NCBI GenBank assembly: GCA_003554535.1
Contig: PWGT01000069.1
Coordinates: 1-28,497 of the forward strand
Direction: 5' to 3'
Source: Syntrophomonadaceae bacterium
GTDB taxonomy: Bacteria > Bacillota_D > Dethiobacteria > DTU022 > PWGO01
Length of the DNA stretch: 28,497 bases
Numbering within the stretch: the stretch's first letter is position 1; each line of letters starts with the position of its first letter. Shown here in pieces: positions 1 to 7,683 of this stretch. The notes below the pieces were generated by a model. That model did no database searches and was not told the DNA's origin. It saw only the letters and a list, made by a program, of their open reading frames with translations. Position numbers and translations under genes: made by a program.

Positions 1-1919
1 AATCCGGCAGCGAGTGCCAGCGCTCCTAATGTCATCAAGTTAATAGTAATGTCAGTAAAATATAAAATGGTAAAGGTGAAAATAATGGCCGATGGAATAG
101 AAAGACCGATAATCAAGGTAGTACGCCAGTTTTTTAGGAAAAAGAGCAAGACTATGATAGCCAGAAAAGCTCCTCCAAACAAGGACCAGGCAAGATCCAT
201 TAGGGCCATTTCTATTTCCCGACCTTGATCCAGGGGATAATTATAGAAAAGTTCTCCACCACCATCAGCTTCAAAATCTTCCGATATGTCATCCATGGTA
301 TTGCGGACATCCCTGGCTACTTCTACTGTATTTGTATCGCCTTCTCTTTGAACGATAAGGCTAACGCTTGGGTCTCTGTTTATGCGGGCTATGGTAGTTG
401 CCTCGTGTGTGTCTAATTTAACGTCAGCAATTGAATCTAACGTAATGGGGATCAAGGGAAGGTCTTCGTCTTCATCCAGAAAGTCTTCCATTCCATTATC
501 TCCCATGTCAGCCTGGGCCATGATGTAGCTTGCGGCTACTTCTACAATGGCATCTTCCAGTTCTCGAGATGTTTCGTCCAGGGTGGTGGTAATGTTGTCC
601 CTTGTTTCTTCAGCCCATTTTTCGTAATCTGGAACTTCATATAGTTGTATTCCTTCTACATCGGAAACAGTGATATCTTCATATTCTTCAGTTAGAGGAA
701 TAATTATCTGACCAGGTTCTTCCCCTGCGCGAGGAAAGTTCGTAAAATCGGGGCTGTCTATATCTTCTGGAGGGGAAATAGGTTCTTCGTCGATATCTTC
801 CCAGTCTTCGGGAAGTTGATCTTCATATTCCTCCCATACTTCCTGGGGAATTTCATCTTCGTATTCCTCCCAGTCTTCTGGAAACTGATCCTGATATTCC
901 TCCCATTCATCATACTGGGGGTATGCTTCCCCAAAACTATCTAGAATAAGTGTTAACAAATCAGAAGCGGTTTCTTCCTCTTCTTCCACGGGAAAAGTAA
1001 TGATTAATTCATTAGTATCTTCATCTATTTTTATATCTTCTGTTACTTCATGCAGGTAAACGGGCCGAGTGGGAAATTCTTCTGGTTCTTCAGTTTCAAG
1101 ATCATCCAGTGCAGCAGCTAGTTGTTTGTTTAAGTCTATATCAATTTCTCTGCCAATCATTTCTTTTAATTTTTCTTCGTCCATGTCAAAACCTACAACC
1201 AGATTTCTAACTTTATCTAAGCTTGATTTTCCGGTTAAAAAACGAAGGCGCATGCTGCGGTCATCTATATCTTGAATTCCAGCCGGGACGTCCTGAAGCC
1301 CGGCCATAATTACATCTGAAAGCATTTCAAAAGACATATTTTCTTCTTCCAATCGGGAAGGAGAGAGGTGGACGAATAAATCTTCCTGGGCTCCACCTTG
1401 AACATCCACGCTGGCAACCCCGGGAACAGTTTCTAGATGGGGAACTATGCTATCTTCTGCCTCATGGGTTAATTCCGGCAAATCTTCCATACCGCTTAGG
1501 GAGATTTGCATCATAGGCATAAGGGTAGGATCAAATTCAAGAATAAAGGGGGCCTCTACCCCTTCTGGAAAGCTAACTAGTTCTAGCTGAGTGTCAAGAT
1601 CATCCCGCAGATCACCTACGCTAGTCCCCCAATCAAATTGTAAAATAACAATTGAAACATTTTCTTGAGAAATAGAATGAATACTTGTTAATCCGCTAAC
1701 TGTGGAAGCCATTTCTTCCACAGGTTCAGTGACCAGTTCCATAGTTTCTTCAGGACCGCTTCCGGGAAAAGCAGTTACTACTGCCAAGACAGGGGGCTCT
1801 ATATCTGGCAAAAGATCAAGGGGAGAGTCCCATAATGAAACCAGACCTACTACTAGAAATACCACCAAGATAGATAGTGTAGCTATGGGCCTTTTAACAG
1901 CGATACGCGATAAATTCAT
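1..1919 (-). CDS. RND efflux permease (HAE1/SwrC-like), 3' end cut by window edge
   Basis: The minus-strand frame is open from an ATG at 1919 to the window edge (639 codons of a protein usually about 1000-1100 or longer). It begins MNLSRIAVKRPIATLSI, a typical RND N-terminus with TM1, followed by the periplasmic porter region (DLLPDIEPPVLAVVTAFPG; LVTEPVEEMASTVSGL) and, near the edge, TM2-TM3 (LMTLGALALAAG). Such permeases export drugs, lipids or peptides using the ion gradient, usually with a membrane-fusion protein; none lies upstream here. Odd feature: between LVVGFD (about residue 240) and LDSIADVKL (about 494), where ordinary members have a short link, there is an acidic insertion of roughly 250 residues with tandem W-E-E-Y repeats. 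An AAGGGG ribosome site lies about 12 nt before the ATG. Family assignment is firm; the substrate is unknown. Confidence 0.9.
   Translation of the reverse strand, partial: MNLSRIAVKRPIATLSILVVFLVVGLVSLWDSPLDLLPDIEPPVLAVVTAFPGSGPEETMELVTEPVEEMASTVSGLTSIHSISQENVSIVILQFDWGTSVGDLRDDLDTQLELVSFPEGVEAPFILEFDPTLMPMMQISLSGMEDLPELTHEAEDSIVPHLETVPGVASVDVQGGAQEDLFVHLSPSRLEEENMSFEMLSDVIMAGLQDVPAGIQDIDDRSMRLRFLTGKSSLDKVRNLVVGFDMDEEKLKEMIGREIDIDLNKQLAAALDDLETEEPEEFPTRPVYLHEVTEDIKIDEDTNELIITFPVEEEEETASDLLTLILDSFGEAYPQYDEWEEYQDQFPEDWEEYEDEIPQEVWEEYEDQLPEDWEDIDEEPISPPEDIDSPDFTNFPRAGEEPGQIIIPLTEEYEDITVSDVEGIQLYEVPDYEKWAEETRDNITTTLDETSRELEDAIVEVAASYIMAQADMGDNGMEDFLDEDEDLPLIPITLDSIADVKLDTHEATTIARINRDPSVSLIVQREGDTNTVEVARDVRNTMDDISEDFEADGGGELFYNYPLDQGREIEMALMDLAWSLFGGAFLAIIVLLFFLKNWRTTLIIGLSIPSAIIFTFTILYFTDITINLMTLGALALAAG
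801..911 (-). repeat. tandem 33-36 bp repeat coding for acidic W-E-E-Y units
   Basis: Inside the RND permease insertion, tryptophans at residues 339, 350, 362 and 373 each begin a unit close to W-E-E-Y-E-D-x-(I/L/F)-P-E-D; the fourth is degenerate. The period is 11-12 residues. The DNA is also recognisably repeated (ATATTCCTCCCA or GTATTCCTCCCA on the plus strand), so a recent duplication origin is plausible. Confidence 0.8.
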
Positions 1920-2289
1920 TAATGATGTCTGCCCCTTTGCTCATGAAAGAGTGGAAAGAAACTTGAAAAAAATTGTAAATAATACACGAAAAATTGTAAC
2001 ATTATACTATTATATTTTAACATACATTTGTTGAATACCAAAAAATCAAACGCAATTTTTCTAATAAAACTTTCGAGATTTTAGATAAGCATCCTGTTAA
2101 ACTTTAAATATATTTTACATGCATAAAACATTACATATAGAATTAAGTAAATGACTTAGGAAATTCTGGGGCGACTTTACTTTTATCTTTTTATTTTTTA
2201 TACTGTTATATAACAAAAATTATGCAGATTGAATAATTATGTACTTTTTGTTACTTAAATATATATTTTAAAAGAAAGGTTTGCTGGTT
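1920..2289. other. 370-nt AT-rich divergent intergenic region
   Basis: No coding frame with a ribosome site was found. It separates the leftward RND gene from the rightward oxidoreductase and must hold both promoters. A perfect 12-bp palindrome TGTTATATAACA lies at 2204-2215, about 75 nt before the oxidoreductase start. I see no convincing sigma-A promoter for the rightward gene. Confidence 0.5.
1972..1999 (-). promoter_or_regulatory. candidate sigma-A promoter for the RND permease, overlapped by direct repeats
   Basis: On the minus strand TTACAA (1999-1994) and TACAAT (1977-1972) are separated by 16 nt, about 50 nt before the permease start. The same bases form two copies of AAAAATTGTAA (plus strand, 1968-1978 and 1989-1999) exactly 21 bp apart, so a regulator could bind both on one helix face. 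Prediction by eye only. Confidence 0.45.
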
Positions 2290-3714
2290 ATGATAACTGC
2301 AATATTGCTGGGTGCCGGAGATCGGGGAAAAGGTGTATTTGGTGAATGGGTCTTGCGAAACAAAGACAAGTTGAAATTTGTTGCGGTGGCAGAACCTAAT
2401 GATAATAGGCGAGAAATGTTTGCATATGAGCATAATATTTCGCCGGAAAAAAAGTTTAAAACTTGGGAAGAGGTTTTGGGGCAAGAAAAGATGGCAGATT
2501 TGTGTGTTGTAGCTACCCAGGATCAATTACACACAAAGCCGGTTTTGAAAGCTTTGCAAAAGGATTACCATGTTCTAGTTGAAAAGCCTATGGCTACAAC
2601 TATTGATGAATGTTATCAGATGATCGAAAAAGCAGAGAAGTCTGGCAAGCAACTTTGGATAGCCCATGTTTTAAGGTATACACCTTTTTTTACTAACATT
2701 AAGAGGGCTATTGATAATGGTATGCTTGGTAAAATAATTAATATAAAGCATAGTGAAAATATATCATACTGGCATTTTGCACATTCGTATGTAAGAGGGA
2801 AATGGCGCCGAAGCGAGGATTCAAGCCCGGTAGTTTTGGCCAAAACTTCCCATGACCTTGATATATTATACTGGCTTACTGAATCACCGGCGGCAAAAAT
2901 TAGTTCTTTTGGTAATATAAATTATTATAAGCCTGAAAAAGCTCCTAAAGGAGCTGGATACCGATGTATGGATGATTGTAAAATAACCGAAACATGCCAA
3001 TGGTACGCTCCAAGGCTATATATGGAAGCTGAACCTATCCTGCAAGTAGGTATGCGTTCGAAGCTTTTTCATAAAAGGTTAATAGCGTGGACGGCTCTTA
3101 ATTATCCAAAAGTGCTTAAAGGTTTTAGCTATTTTATTCCTGCTTTAAGGGTTTTGAATAATTGGAATAGGTGGCCTGTTTCGGTTATTACTGATGAATA
3201 TTCTGAAGAATCTAAACTTAAACAACTCAAAGAAGGCCCTTATGGCAGATGTGTGTTTTTCTGTGATAACAATGTATGTGATAATCAAGTAGTAAATATT
3301 GAGTTTAAAAATGGAATTACAGCTACTTTAACTTTACACGGGTTTGCTTCCTTTGAGGGGAGATGGATCCGAATTGAAGGAACAGAAGGGACTTTATTTG
3401 GAAAGTTTTCGACTGAACATCAAGAAATAGTTGTTTATGATCATTATAATACTCAAAAGAAGGTTTTAATGGACGTAGACCTTGAATTAAAAGGGCATTT
3501 AGGTGGAGACGATGGTATCATGCATTCACTGGTAACTTCTCTGGAAAGTGGGAAACTAACTGACAGTGCTGTTTTAACTTCAGGGAAAGCTTCTCTTGAG
3601 AGCCACTTGATGGCATTTGCGGCTGAGAAATCAAGATTGGAAGAACAGATCGTATATCTTGATGAGATCCGCAAAAGAGAGCAAAAACGAAATGATGATT
3701 TAGAAGCGATATAA
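2290..3714 (+). CDS. Gfo/Idh/MocA-family NAD(P)-dependent oxidoreductase
   Basis: A 474-residue protein with an N-terminal Rossmann motif (LLGAGDRG, residues 6-13), the family hallmark EKP (98-100) with MATT after it, and the catalytic-region motif KTSHDLDILYWL (185-196; H188 and D191 are the usual catalytic positions). Enzymes of this fold oxidise or reduce sugars, inositols or related alcohols with NAD(P). A three-Cys stretch (C226, C230, C236), seen in a longer subfamily, may bind metal. The C-terminus ends in a charged helix. I chose ATG 2290 over the in-frame TTG at 2281 because AGAAAGG at 2272-2278 is correctly spaced only from the ATG. It stands alone; the substrate cannot be told. Confidence 0.88.
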   Translation: MITAILLGAGDRGKGVFGEWVLRNKDKLKFVAVAEPNDNRREMFAYEHNISPEKKFKTWEEVLGQEKMADLCVVATQDQLHTKPVLKALQKDYHVLVEKPMATTIDECYQMIEKAEKSGKQLWIAHVLRYTPFFTNIKRAIDNGMLGKIINIKHSENISYWHFAHSYVRGKWRRSEDSSPVVLAKTSHDLDILYWLTESPAAKISSFGNINYYKPEKAPKGAGYRCMDDCKITETCQWYAPRLYMEAEPILQVGMRSKLFHKRLIAWTALNYPKVLKGFSYFIPALRVLNNWNRWPVSVITDEYSEESKLKQLKEGPYGRCVFFCDNNVCDNQVVNIEFKNGITATLTLHGFASFEGRWIRIEGTEGTLFGKFSTEHQEIVVYDHYNTQKKVLMDVDLELKGHLGGDDGIMHSLVTSLESGKLTDSAVLTSGKASLESHLMAFAAEKSRLEEQIVYLDEIRKREQKRNDDLEAI

Positions 3715-3742
3715 ATTAGTTTTATTTTGAGGGGGGTTGGAT

Positions 3743-4276
3743 ATGCGAAAACAGATAGGGGACGTTTTAATCGAATGTGTCCAGGGAGATATTGCAGCTC
3801 AAGAAGATATTGACGCAGTGGTAAATGCTGCCAATGCACAATTGAGGACAGGGGGTGGAGTTGCTGGAGCTATCCACAAGGCAGCAGGTCCTGGTTTGGA
3901 AGAAGAATGCCGGCCGTTAGCTCCTATAAAACCTGGCGAAGCGGTCATTACGGGTGCCCACAACCTGCCCAACGATTATGTGATTCATTGTCTGGGTCCT
4001 GTTTATGGGAAAGATAAACCCGAAGAACAACTTCTTGAGAATTGTTACTCTCGTGCTTTAGAATTGGCTGAAGAAAAGGGCATTAAGTCGGTAGCTTTTC
4101 CTGCTATTTCTACTGGGGCTTTTGGTTTTCCCATGGAAAGGGCTACTCAAATAGCCATTAAGACAGTAATTAAAAAGGCAGAGGAACTAAAAAAGGTAAA
4201 AAACATCCGTTTTGTTCTTTTTAGCCAGAAAGACTTGAAGGTTTATGAGGAGGTTATGTCTAATCTGGAAAATTGA
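3743..4276 (+). CDS. macro-domain protein, probable O-acetyl-ADP-ribose deacetylase
   Basis: A 177-residue single macro domain. Ligand-binding motifs are in order: GDI (15-17), VVNAAN (26-31), GGGVAGAI (37-44) and ISTGAFGFP (122-130), matching the MacroD/YmdB class that hydrolyses O-acetyl-ADP-ribose or removes mono-ADP-ribose from proteins. The start is ATG 3743, six bases after GAGGGGGG (3729-3736); a TTG at 3737 abuts the ribosome site and is unlikely. It follows the oxidoreductase by 28 nt and may be co-transcribed with it and the next gene. No partner ADP-ribosyltransferase is visible nearby. Confidence 0.93.
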   Translation: MRKQIGDVLIECVQGDIAAQEDIDAVVNAANAQLRTGGGVAGAIHKAAGPGLEEECRPLAPIKPGEAVITGAHNLPNDYVIHCLGPVYGKDKPEEQLLENCYSRALELAEEKGIKSVAFPAISTGAFGFPMERATQIAIKTVIKKAEELKKVKNIRFVLFSQKDLKVYEEVMSNLEN

Positions 4277-4341
4277 GGAGAAAGGAAATGTTTGGTTTTA
4301 TAAGTATAAATTAACTTCACCACAAGGAGGTTTATAATAAT

Positions 4342-4788
4342 TTGGATTCCCTTTTAGAAGTTGATGTTAAGATGGTGGCCATGGATCAAAATCATAATCA
4401 TATTGTTTTGCTTTCTGATAAAACTGATAAGAAAGTTTTACCTATCTGGATAGGCCCTTTTGAAGCGCAAGCCATAGCCATGCCGCTTCAGGAAGAATTT
4501 GCAACAAGACCTTTGACCCATGATTTGATCAAATCATGCTGTGACAAACTGGAAGGAAGCGTGGAAAAAGTGGTTATCACTGATATAACTCCAGAAGGGA
4601 CTTATTATGCTGAAATATATTTAGAATATGATAACAATGTTCAAGTGGTTGATTCCAGGCCTAGTGATGCTATTGCTTTAGCCTTGCGTTGGGAGGCACC
4701 TATTTTTATAACTATGAAATTAGTGGAATTTACCCTTGATCCTGATAATGTTGTGTTCGATAAATCTGACGAAGATGAATTTCACTAA
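4342..4788 (+). CDS. bifunctional nuclease domain (DUF151) protein
   Basis: A 148-residue protein with the DUF151/BFN motifs LPIWIG (33-38) followed by EAQAIA, RPLTHDL (56-62) and the signature DSRPSDAIALALR (104-116). Members of this family have been reported to have nuclease activity on DNA and RNA; the cellular role in bacteria is uncertain. It starts at a TTG, the only start within reach of AAGGAGG (4324-4330), with an 11-nt spacer. Cys66-Cys67 and the acidic tail are unremarkable. Gene length fits the family core domain without a C-terminal UVR extension. Confidence 0.9.
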   Translation: MDSLLEVDVKMVAMDQNHNHIVLLSDKTDKKVLPIWIGPFEAQAIAMPLQEEFATRPLTHDLIKSCCDKLEGSVEKVVITDITPEGTYYAEIYLEYDNNVQVVDSRPSDAIALALRWEAPIFITMKLVEFTLDPDNVVFDKSDEDEFH

Positions 4789-4884
4789 TGTAATGAGGCT
4801 TCAACATGCTTGGAATCCTTTACGTCTTGTCAGTTGAATTATGGCGCTAGCTCAAACAGTTAAAAATATTAGGGGGAACCTGTA

Positions 4885-5736
4885 ATGGGGATTAATACTA
4901 TAATTGTAGTTGGTGCAGGACAGATGGGAAGTGGCATTGCTCAGGTTGCAGCTATGGCAGGTTATAAAGTATATTTGAATGATGTTGATGAGGAATTGAT
5001 TTCTAAAGGTGTAAATTTAATTAATAAAAATTTGCAAAAAAATGCGGAAAAAGGAAAGATTGATGACTCTCAAAAGCAATCAACTCTCGATTTAATTTTT
5101 TCTGCTCCTAACTTGGCTGAATGTAAAGATTGTGATATGGCAATTGAAGCGATTGTGGAAGATATTACTATAAAATCTGAATTATTTTCCAAGTTAGATG
5201 CTTTATTGCCTCCGGATGCTATTCTGGCCAGTAATACTTCTTCATTGCCTATAACAGAAATAGCTTCATATACTAAGGCTCCTGAAAGGGTAGTAGGAAT
5301 GCACTTTATGAATCCAGTTCCAGTTATGCAACTTGTGGAAGTTATTAGCGGCCAGTTGACTGATGATGAAGTATTAAGTGTTACTCAAGATGTTGCCAGG
5401 ACAATGGGAAAAACGCCTGTGGCTGTTGATGATTATCCGGGTTTTGTTTCTAATCGGGTTTTAATGCCCATGATTAATGAAGCAGTATTTTGTGTGTATG
5501 AAGGGGTAGCTTCTCCTGAGGGGGTAGACCAGGTTATGAAATTGGGCATGAATCATCCCATGGGGCCACTGGCTTTGGCTGATTTAATAGGCCTTGACAC
5601 CTGTCTATCAATTATGGAAGTGCTTTACGAGGGTTTTAGCGATCCTAAATACCGCCCATGCCCCCTTTTAAGGCGTTATGTGAATGCAGGTTTATTAGGA
5701 AAAAAAGCCGGGCGTGGCTTCTATAATTATACGTAG
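4885..5736 (+). CDS. hbd: 3-hydroxyacyl-CoA (3-hydroxybutyryl-CoA) dehydrogenase
   Basis: A 283-residue L-specific 3-hydroxyacyl-CoA dehydrogenase, the usual stand-alone length. It interconverts (S)-3-hydroxyacyl-CoA and 3-ketoacyl-CoA with NAD(H) in butyrate fermentation or beta-oxidation. Visible motifs: GAGQMGSGIAQ (10-20) for the dinucleotide, ASNTSSLPIT (115-124), the catalytic dyad H140 in GMHFMNP and E152 in LVEVISG, and GFVSNRVLMPMINEA in the C-terminal dimerisation domain. The ribosome site is AGGGGGAA (4871-4878). The next gene follows 37 nt on with its own ribosome site. Neither crotonase nor acyl-CoA dehydrogenase is adjacent, so this is not a standard bcs operon; its stereochemistry is opposite to that expected of the SDR at 7676. 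Confidence 0.93.
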   Translation: MGINTIIVVGAGQMGSGIAQVAAMAGYKVYLNDVDEELISKGVNLINKNLQKNAEKGKIDDSQKQSTLDLIFSAPNLAECKDCDMAIEAIVEDITIKSELFSKLDALLPPDAILASNTSSLPITEIASYTKAPERVVGMHFMNPVPVMQLVEVISGQLTDDEVLSVTQDVARTMGKTPVAVDDYPGFVSNRVLMPMINEAVFCVYEGVASPEGVDQVMKLGMNHPMGPLALADLIGLDTCLSIMEVLYEGFSDPKYRPCPLLRRYVNAGLLGKKAGRGFYNYT

Positions 5737-5773
5737 TTATTTATTAAATATATTTAAAAGAGGTGACAAAATT

Positions 5774-7069
5774 ATGTACGATACGATTATAGTCGGGGGA
5801 GGAATAACAGGGCTGCAATTAGGTGCCCTGCTTGCAAATGATGGAGAAAAAGTTTTATTACTGGAAAAAGGTGCCCGGCTGGGTGGAAGGGCTGCGGTGG
5901 TTAAGAGAAAAGGTTTTTTGGTGGATTACGGTATTCATTTAATAAGGTTTGGTCCTGAAAGTGCGATTTCAAAAACCTGCCGTCAGCTTGGCCATGAAAT
6001 TGAATACAACTCTCTGGGAACTTCCTGGGTGAAAGATGTTGATGGAAAAATAAAAGTATTTCCTACCGGACCTAAGCTTTTTTTGACCACAAAGCTTTTG
6101 GGGGTAAGGGACAAAATCAAAGCAGTCAAACTACTGGGGCAAATTAGAAAGGGTGCCCATAGTCAAGAATTAAGAGAAAAAAGTGTTAAAGAATGGCTGG
6201 ATGAGAATAATGTCCAGGGTGGGCTCAGGCGTTATTTTCACCTGGTTAGTGCTTCCATGATGGTTTGTCCTTTTATAGAAAGGACATCAGTTGGGGAGAT
6301 GTTTGAGAACATGCAAAAAGTATTGCAGACTGGCATCTCAGTGATGTATCCCAAAGGTGGCTGGCAGCCTTTAATTAATTTATTCAAAGACAAAATAGAG
6401 GAGCAGGGTGAAATAAGGCTTAAGGCACCCGTAAAAAGATTAAATGTGGAAGGTGGCAAAGTTACAGGGGTTTATGTGGAGGATGAAGAATTAATATCTG
6501 CTAATAAGGTAGTGTTGACCATGCCTTCTTTTGAACTTCCTTCTTTACTTCCAGATAGGGTAGACCCTGACTTTGTGGAAAGCTGTAAGACTAATAATCC
6601 GACCTCTGGCATTGTGCTTGATTATGGACTCCAAAATCCGGTATCTGATATTGATGGTCTGTGTTATATGTATCATCCCATGTCTTTTGGCATGTTTACC
6701 TCAAATGTTGAACCTTCACTTGCGCCTGAAGGCAAACAACATTTAACCTGGCTTCAACCGGTGGATAGTAAAAAGATCAAGCAAAAACAGTGGGCCAAAA
6801 AGAAATGCGAGGAATTGGAAAAGAATCTGTTTAATTTCTTCCCTCGTTTAGAAGATTCTATTGAGTGGAGGCGGGTATTATATTTGCCTGTAGTAGATGG
6901 GACTGAGGTGAACATACATCAAACTGGGGATAAAAGGCCTTCTTCAGTTGTTCCCGGCGTTAATAATCTATTCCTGGTGGGCGATTCGATTGCTGCCCCC
7001 GGCGCTGGAGGAGATGTAGGGCATGAAGCTGTTCATGTGACCTATAATAAAATCAAGGAAGACAGTTAA
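5774..7069 (+). CDS. FAD-dependent NAD(P)-binding oxidoreductase, phytoene-desaturase-like
   Basis: A 431-residue flavoprotein. The N-terminus carries the dinucleotide-binding fold (IIVGGGITGLQLG, from residue 5) with the acidic end LLEKG and the following RLGGRAAV typical of the amine-oxidase/phytoene-desaturase superfamily. The C-terminus has the second FAD motif NLFLVGDSIAAPGAGGDVG. No signal peptide or obvious membrane segment. I chose ATG 5774 because AAGAGGTGAC lies just before it; a longer frame from 5714 would overlap the upstream gene and lacks a ribosome site. Position between a hydroxyacyl-CoA dehydrogenase and a tautomerase suggests a redox step on an unsaturated or cyclic acyl substrate rather than carotenoid synthesis, but this is inference. 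Confidence 0.85.
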   Translation: MYDTIIVGGGITGLQLGALLANDGEKVLLLEKGARLGGRAAVVKRKGFLVDYGIHLIRFGPESAISKTCRQLGHEIEYNSLGTSWVKDVDGKIKVFPTGPKLFLTTKLLGVRDKIKAVKLLGQIRKGAHSQELREKSVKEWLDENNVQGGLRRYFHLVSASMMVCPFIERTSVGEMFENMQKVLQTGISVMYPKGGWQPLINLFKDKIEEQGEIRLKAPVKRLNVEGGKVTGVYVEDEELISANKVVLTMPSFELPSLLPDRVDPDFVESCKTNNPTSGIVLDYGLQNPVSDIDGLCYMYHPMSFGMFTSNVEPSLAPEGKQHLTWLQPVDSKKIKQKQWAKKKCEELEKNLFNFFPRLEDSIEWRRVLYLPVVDGTEVNIHQTGDKRPSSVVPGVNNLFLVGDSIAAPGAGGDVGHEAVHVTYNKIKEDS

Positions 7070-7122
7070 CTTGATTTGATTATTTTGTGTTTGCAATTTA
7101 ATTATTAAAAAGGAGGTTTAAG

Positions 7123-7311
7123 ATGCCTACCATATTTTTTTACGGACCGGAATTGGACCGGGACAAGAAAAGAGAGTTAATTAGTTCTTTTACTCAAAAA
7201 GCAAGTGAGCTTACCGGAATAAGTGAATCTGCTTTTGTGGTGTATTTGCGTCCCAGTGATCGAGAAAATGTAGGAGTAGGCGGTAAATTGTTGGATGAAA
7301 TGAATAAATAG
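7123..7311 (+). CDS. 4-oxalocrotonate tautomerase family protein
   Basis: A 62-residue protein, the classic size of small 4-OT subunits. It begins M-P-T-I-F, so removal of Met exposes the catalytic N-terminal proline. These homo-oligomeric enzymes move double bonds in dienols and 2-oxo acids. The region DRDKKRELISSFTQ and the later VGVGGKLLDEM fit the family beta-alpha-beta unit. AAGGAGG lies at 7108-7116, correctly spaced. It ends the set begun by hbd and is followed by a strong terminator at 7367. The substrate is unknown; with the flavoprotein upstream it could isomerise an enoyl or dienol intermediate. Confidence 0.87.
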   Translation: MPTIFFYGPELDRDKKRELISSFTQKASELTGISESAFVVYLRPSDRENVGVGGKLLDEMNK

Positions 7312-7366
7312 TTATGAAAACTTCCAGATGATACTGCTGAGTATAATGAGTAACTTAAATTTTTAT

Positions 7367-7404
7367 AAAAAAACCTGAGATAAACTCAAATCTCAGGTTT
7401 TTTT
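7367..7404 (+). terminator. rho-independent terminator after the tautomerase gene
   Basis: Perfect 15-bp stem (7367-7381 with 7390-7404) around an 8-nt loop AAACTCAA. The core is CCTGAGAT/ATCTCAGG flanked by an A run and T run, so it would work in both directions. Confidence 0.9.
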
Positions 7405-7530
7405 AACTATTTAGCATTTATCAGTGATGTTTTATTAATGGTAAGAATATTAATCAAATATTGCTGTTTGTGGCAGGAAGAATAGTTAAATAGATAGAAT
7501 TATATTAAAGGTATAATTATTAATAATAGT

Positions 7531-7555
7531 ATGACATAAAAGAAAATGCTGTCAT
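7531..7555. promoter_or_regulatory. inverted repeat ATGACA-N13-TGTCAT upstream of the SDR operon
   Basis: Arms at 7531-7536 and 7550-7555. It lies just after a -10-like TATAAT (7512-7517) that lacks a good -35. It could be an operator for the acyl-CoA genes; no regulator gene is adjacent. The rest of the 7405-7587 stretch is AT-rich and shows nothing else. Confidence 0.25.
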
Positions 7556-7587
7556 TTTTATTAATTATATGTTTTTGGGAGGTGAAG

Positions 7588-7683
7588 ATGCCAGCGCTAC
7601 AATTAAGTTTTGAAACTGTTTTTTTGTTTAACATCATTGTTTTTATCTTAAATATTACTAGAAAGGAGTGTCTAAATGTCTGA
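7588..7683 (+). CDS. possible 31-residue membrane peptide overlapping the SDR start
   Basis: An ATG at 7588 is preceded by GGGAGGTGAAG with ideal spacing and opens a 31-codon frame whose TGA (7681-7683) overlaps the first codons of the SDR gene at 7676 in another frame. The product starts MPALQLSFE and has a hydrophobic stretch VFLFNIIVFILNI followed by a basic-polar tail. It could be a small single-span membrane peptide or a leader that couples translation to the SDR gene. No homology is recognised. The quality of the ribosome site is the main support; chance cannot be excluded. Confidence 0.35.
   Translation: MPALQLSFETVFLFNIIVFILNITRKECLNV

Noticed and set aside
801..911. CRISPR-like array
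   Set aside because: Repeats are in frame within a coding sequence, degenerate and contiguous with no unique spacers.
1702..2034. 110-codon plus-strand ORF
   Set aside because: It is antisense to the RND permease start and promoter, with no ribosome site or homology.
4280..4315. Mini-ORF MFGFISIN after GAGGAGAAAGG
   Set aside because: Eight codons with a plausible ribosome site but no evidence of attenuation or conservation; too short to claim.
5714..5773. N-terminal extension of the FAD oxidoreductase
   Set aside because: It overlaps hbd, lacks a ribosome site, and the Rossmann fold begins right after ATG 5774.
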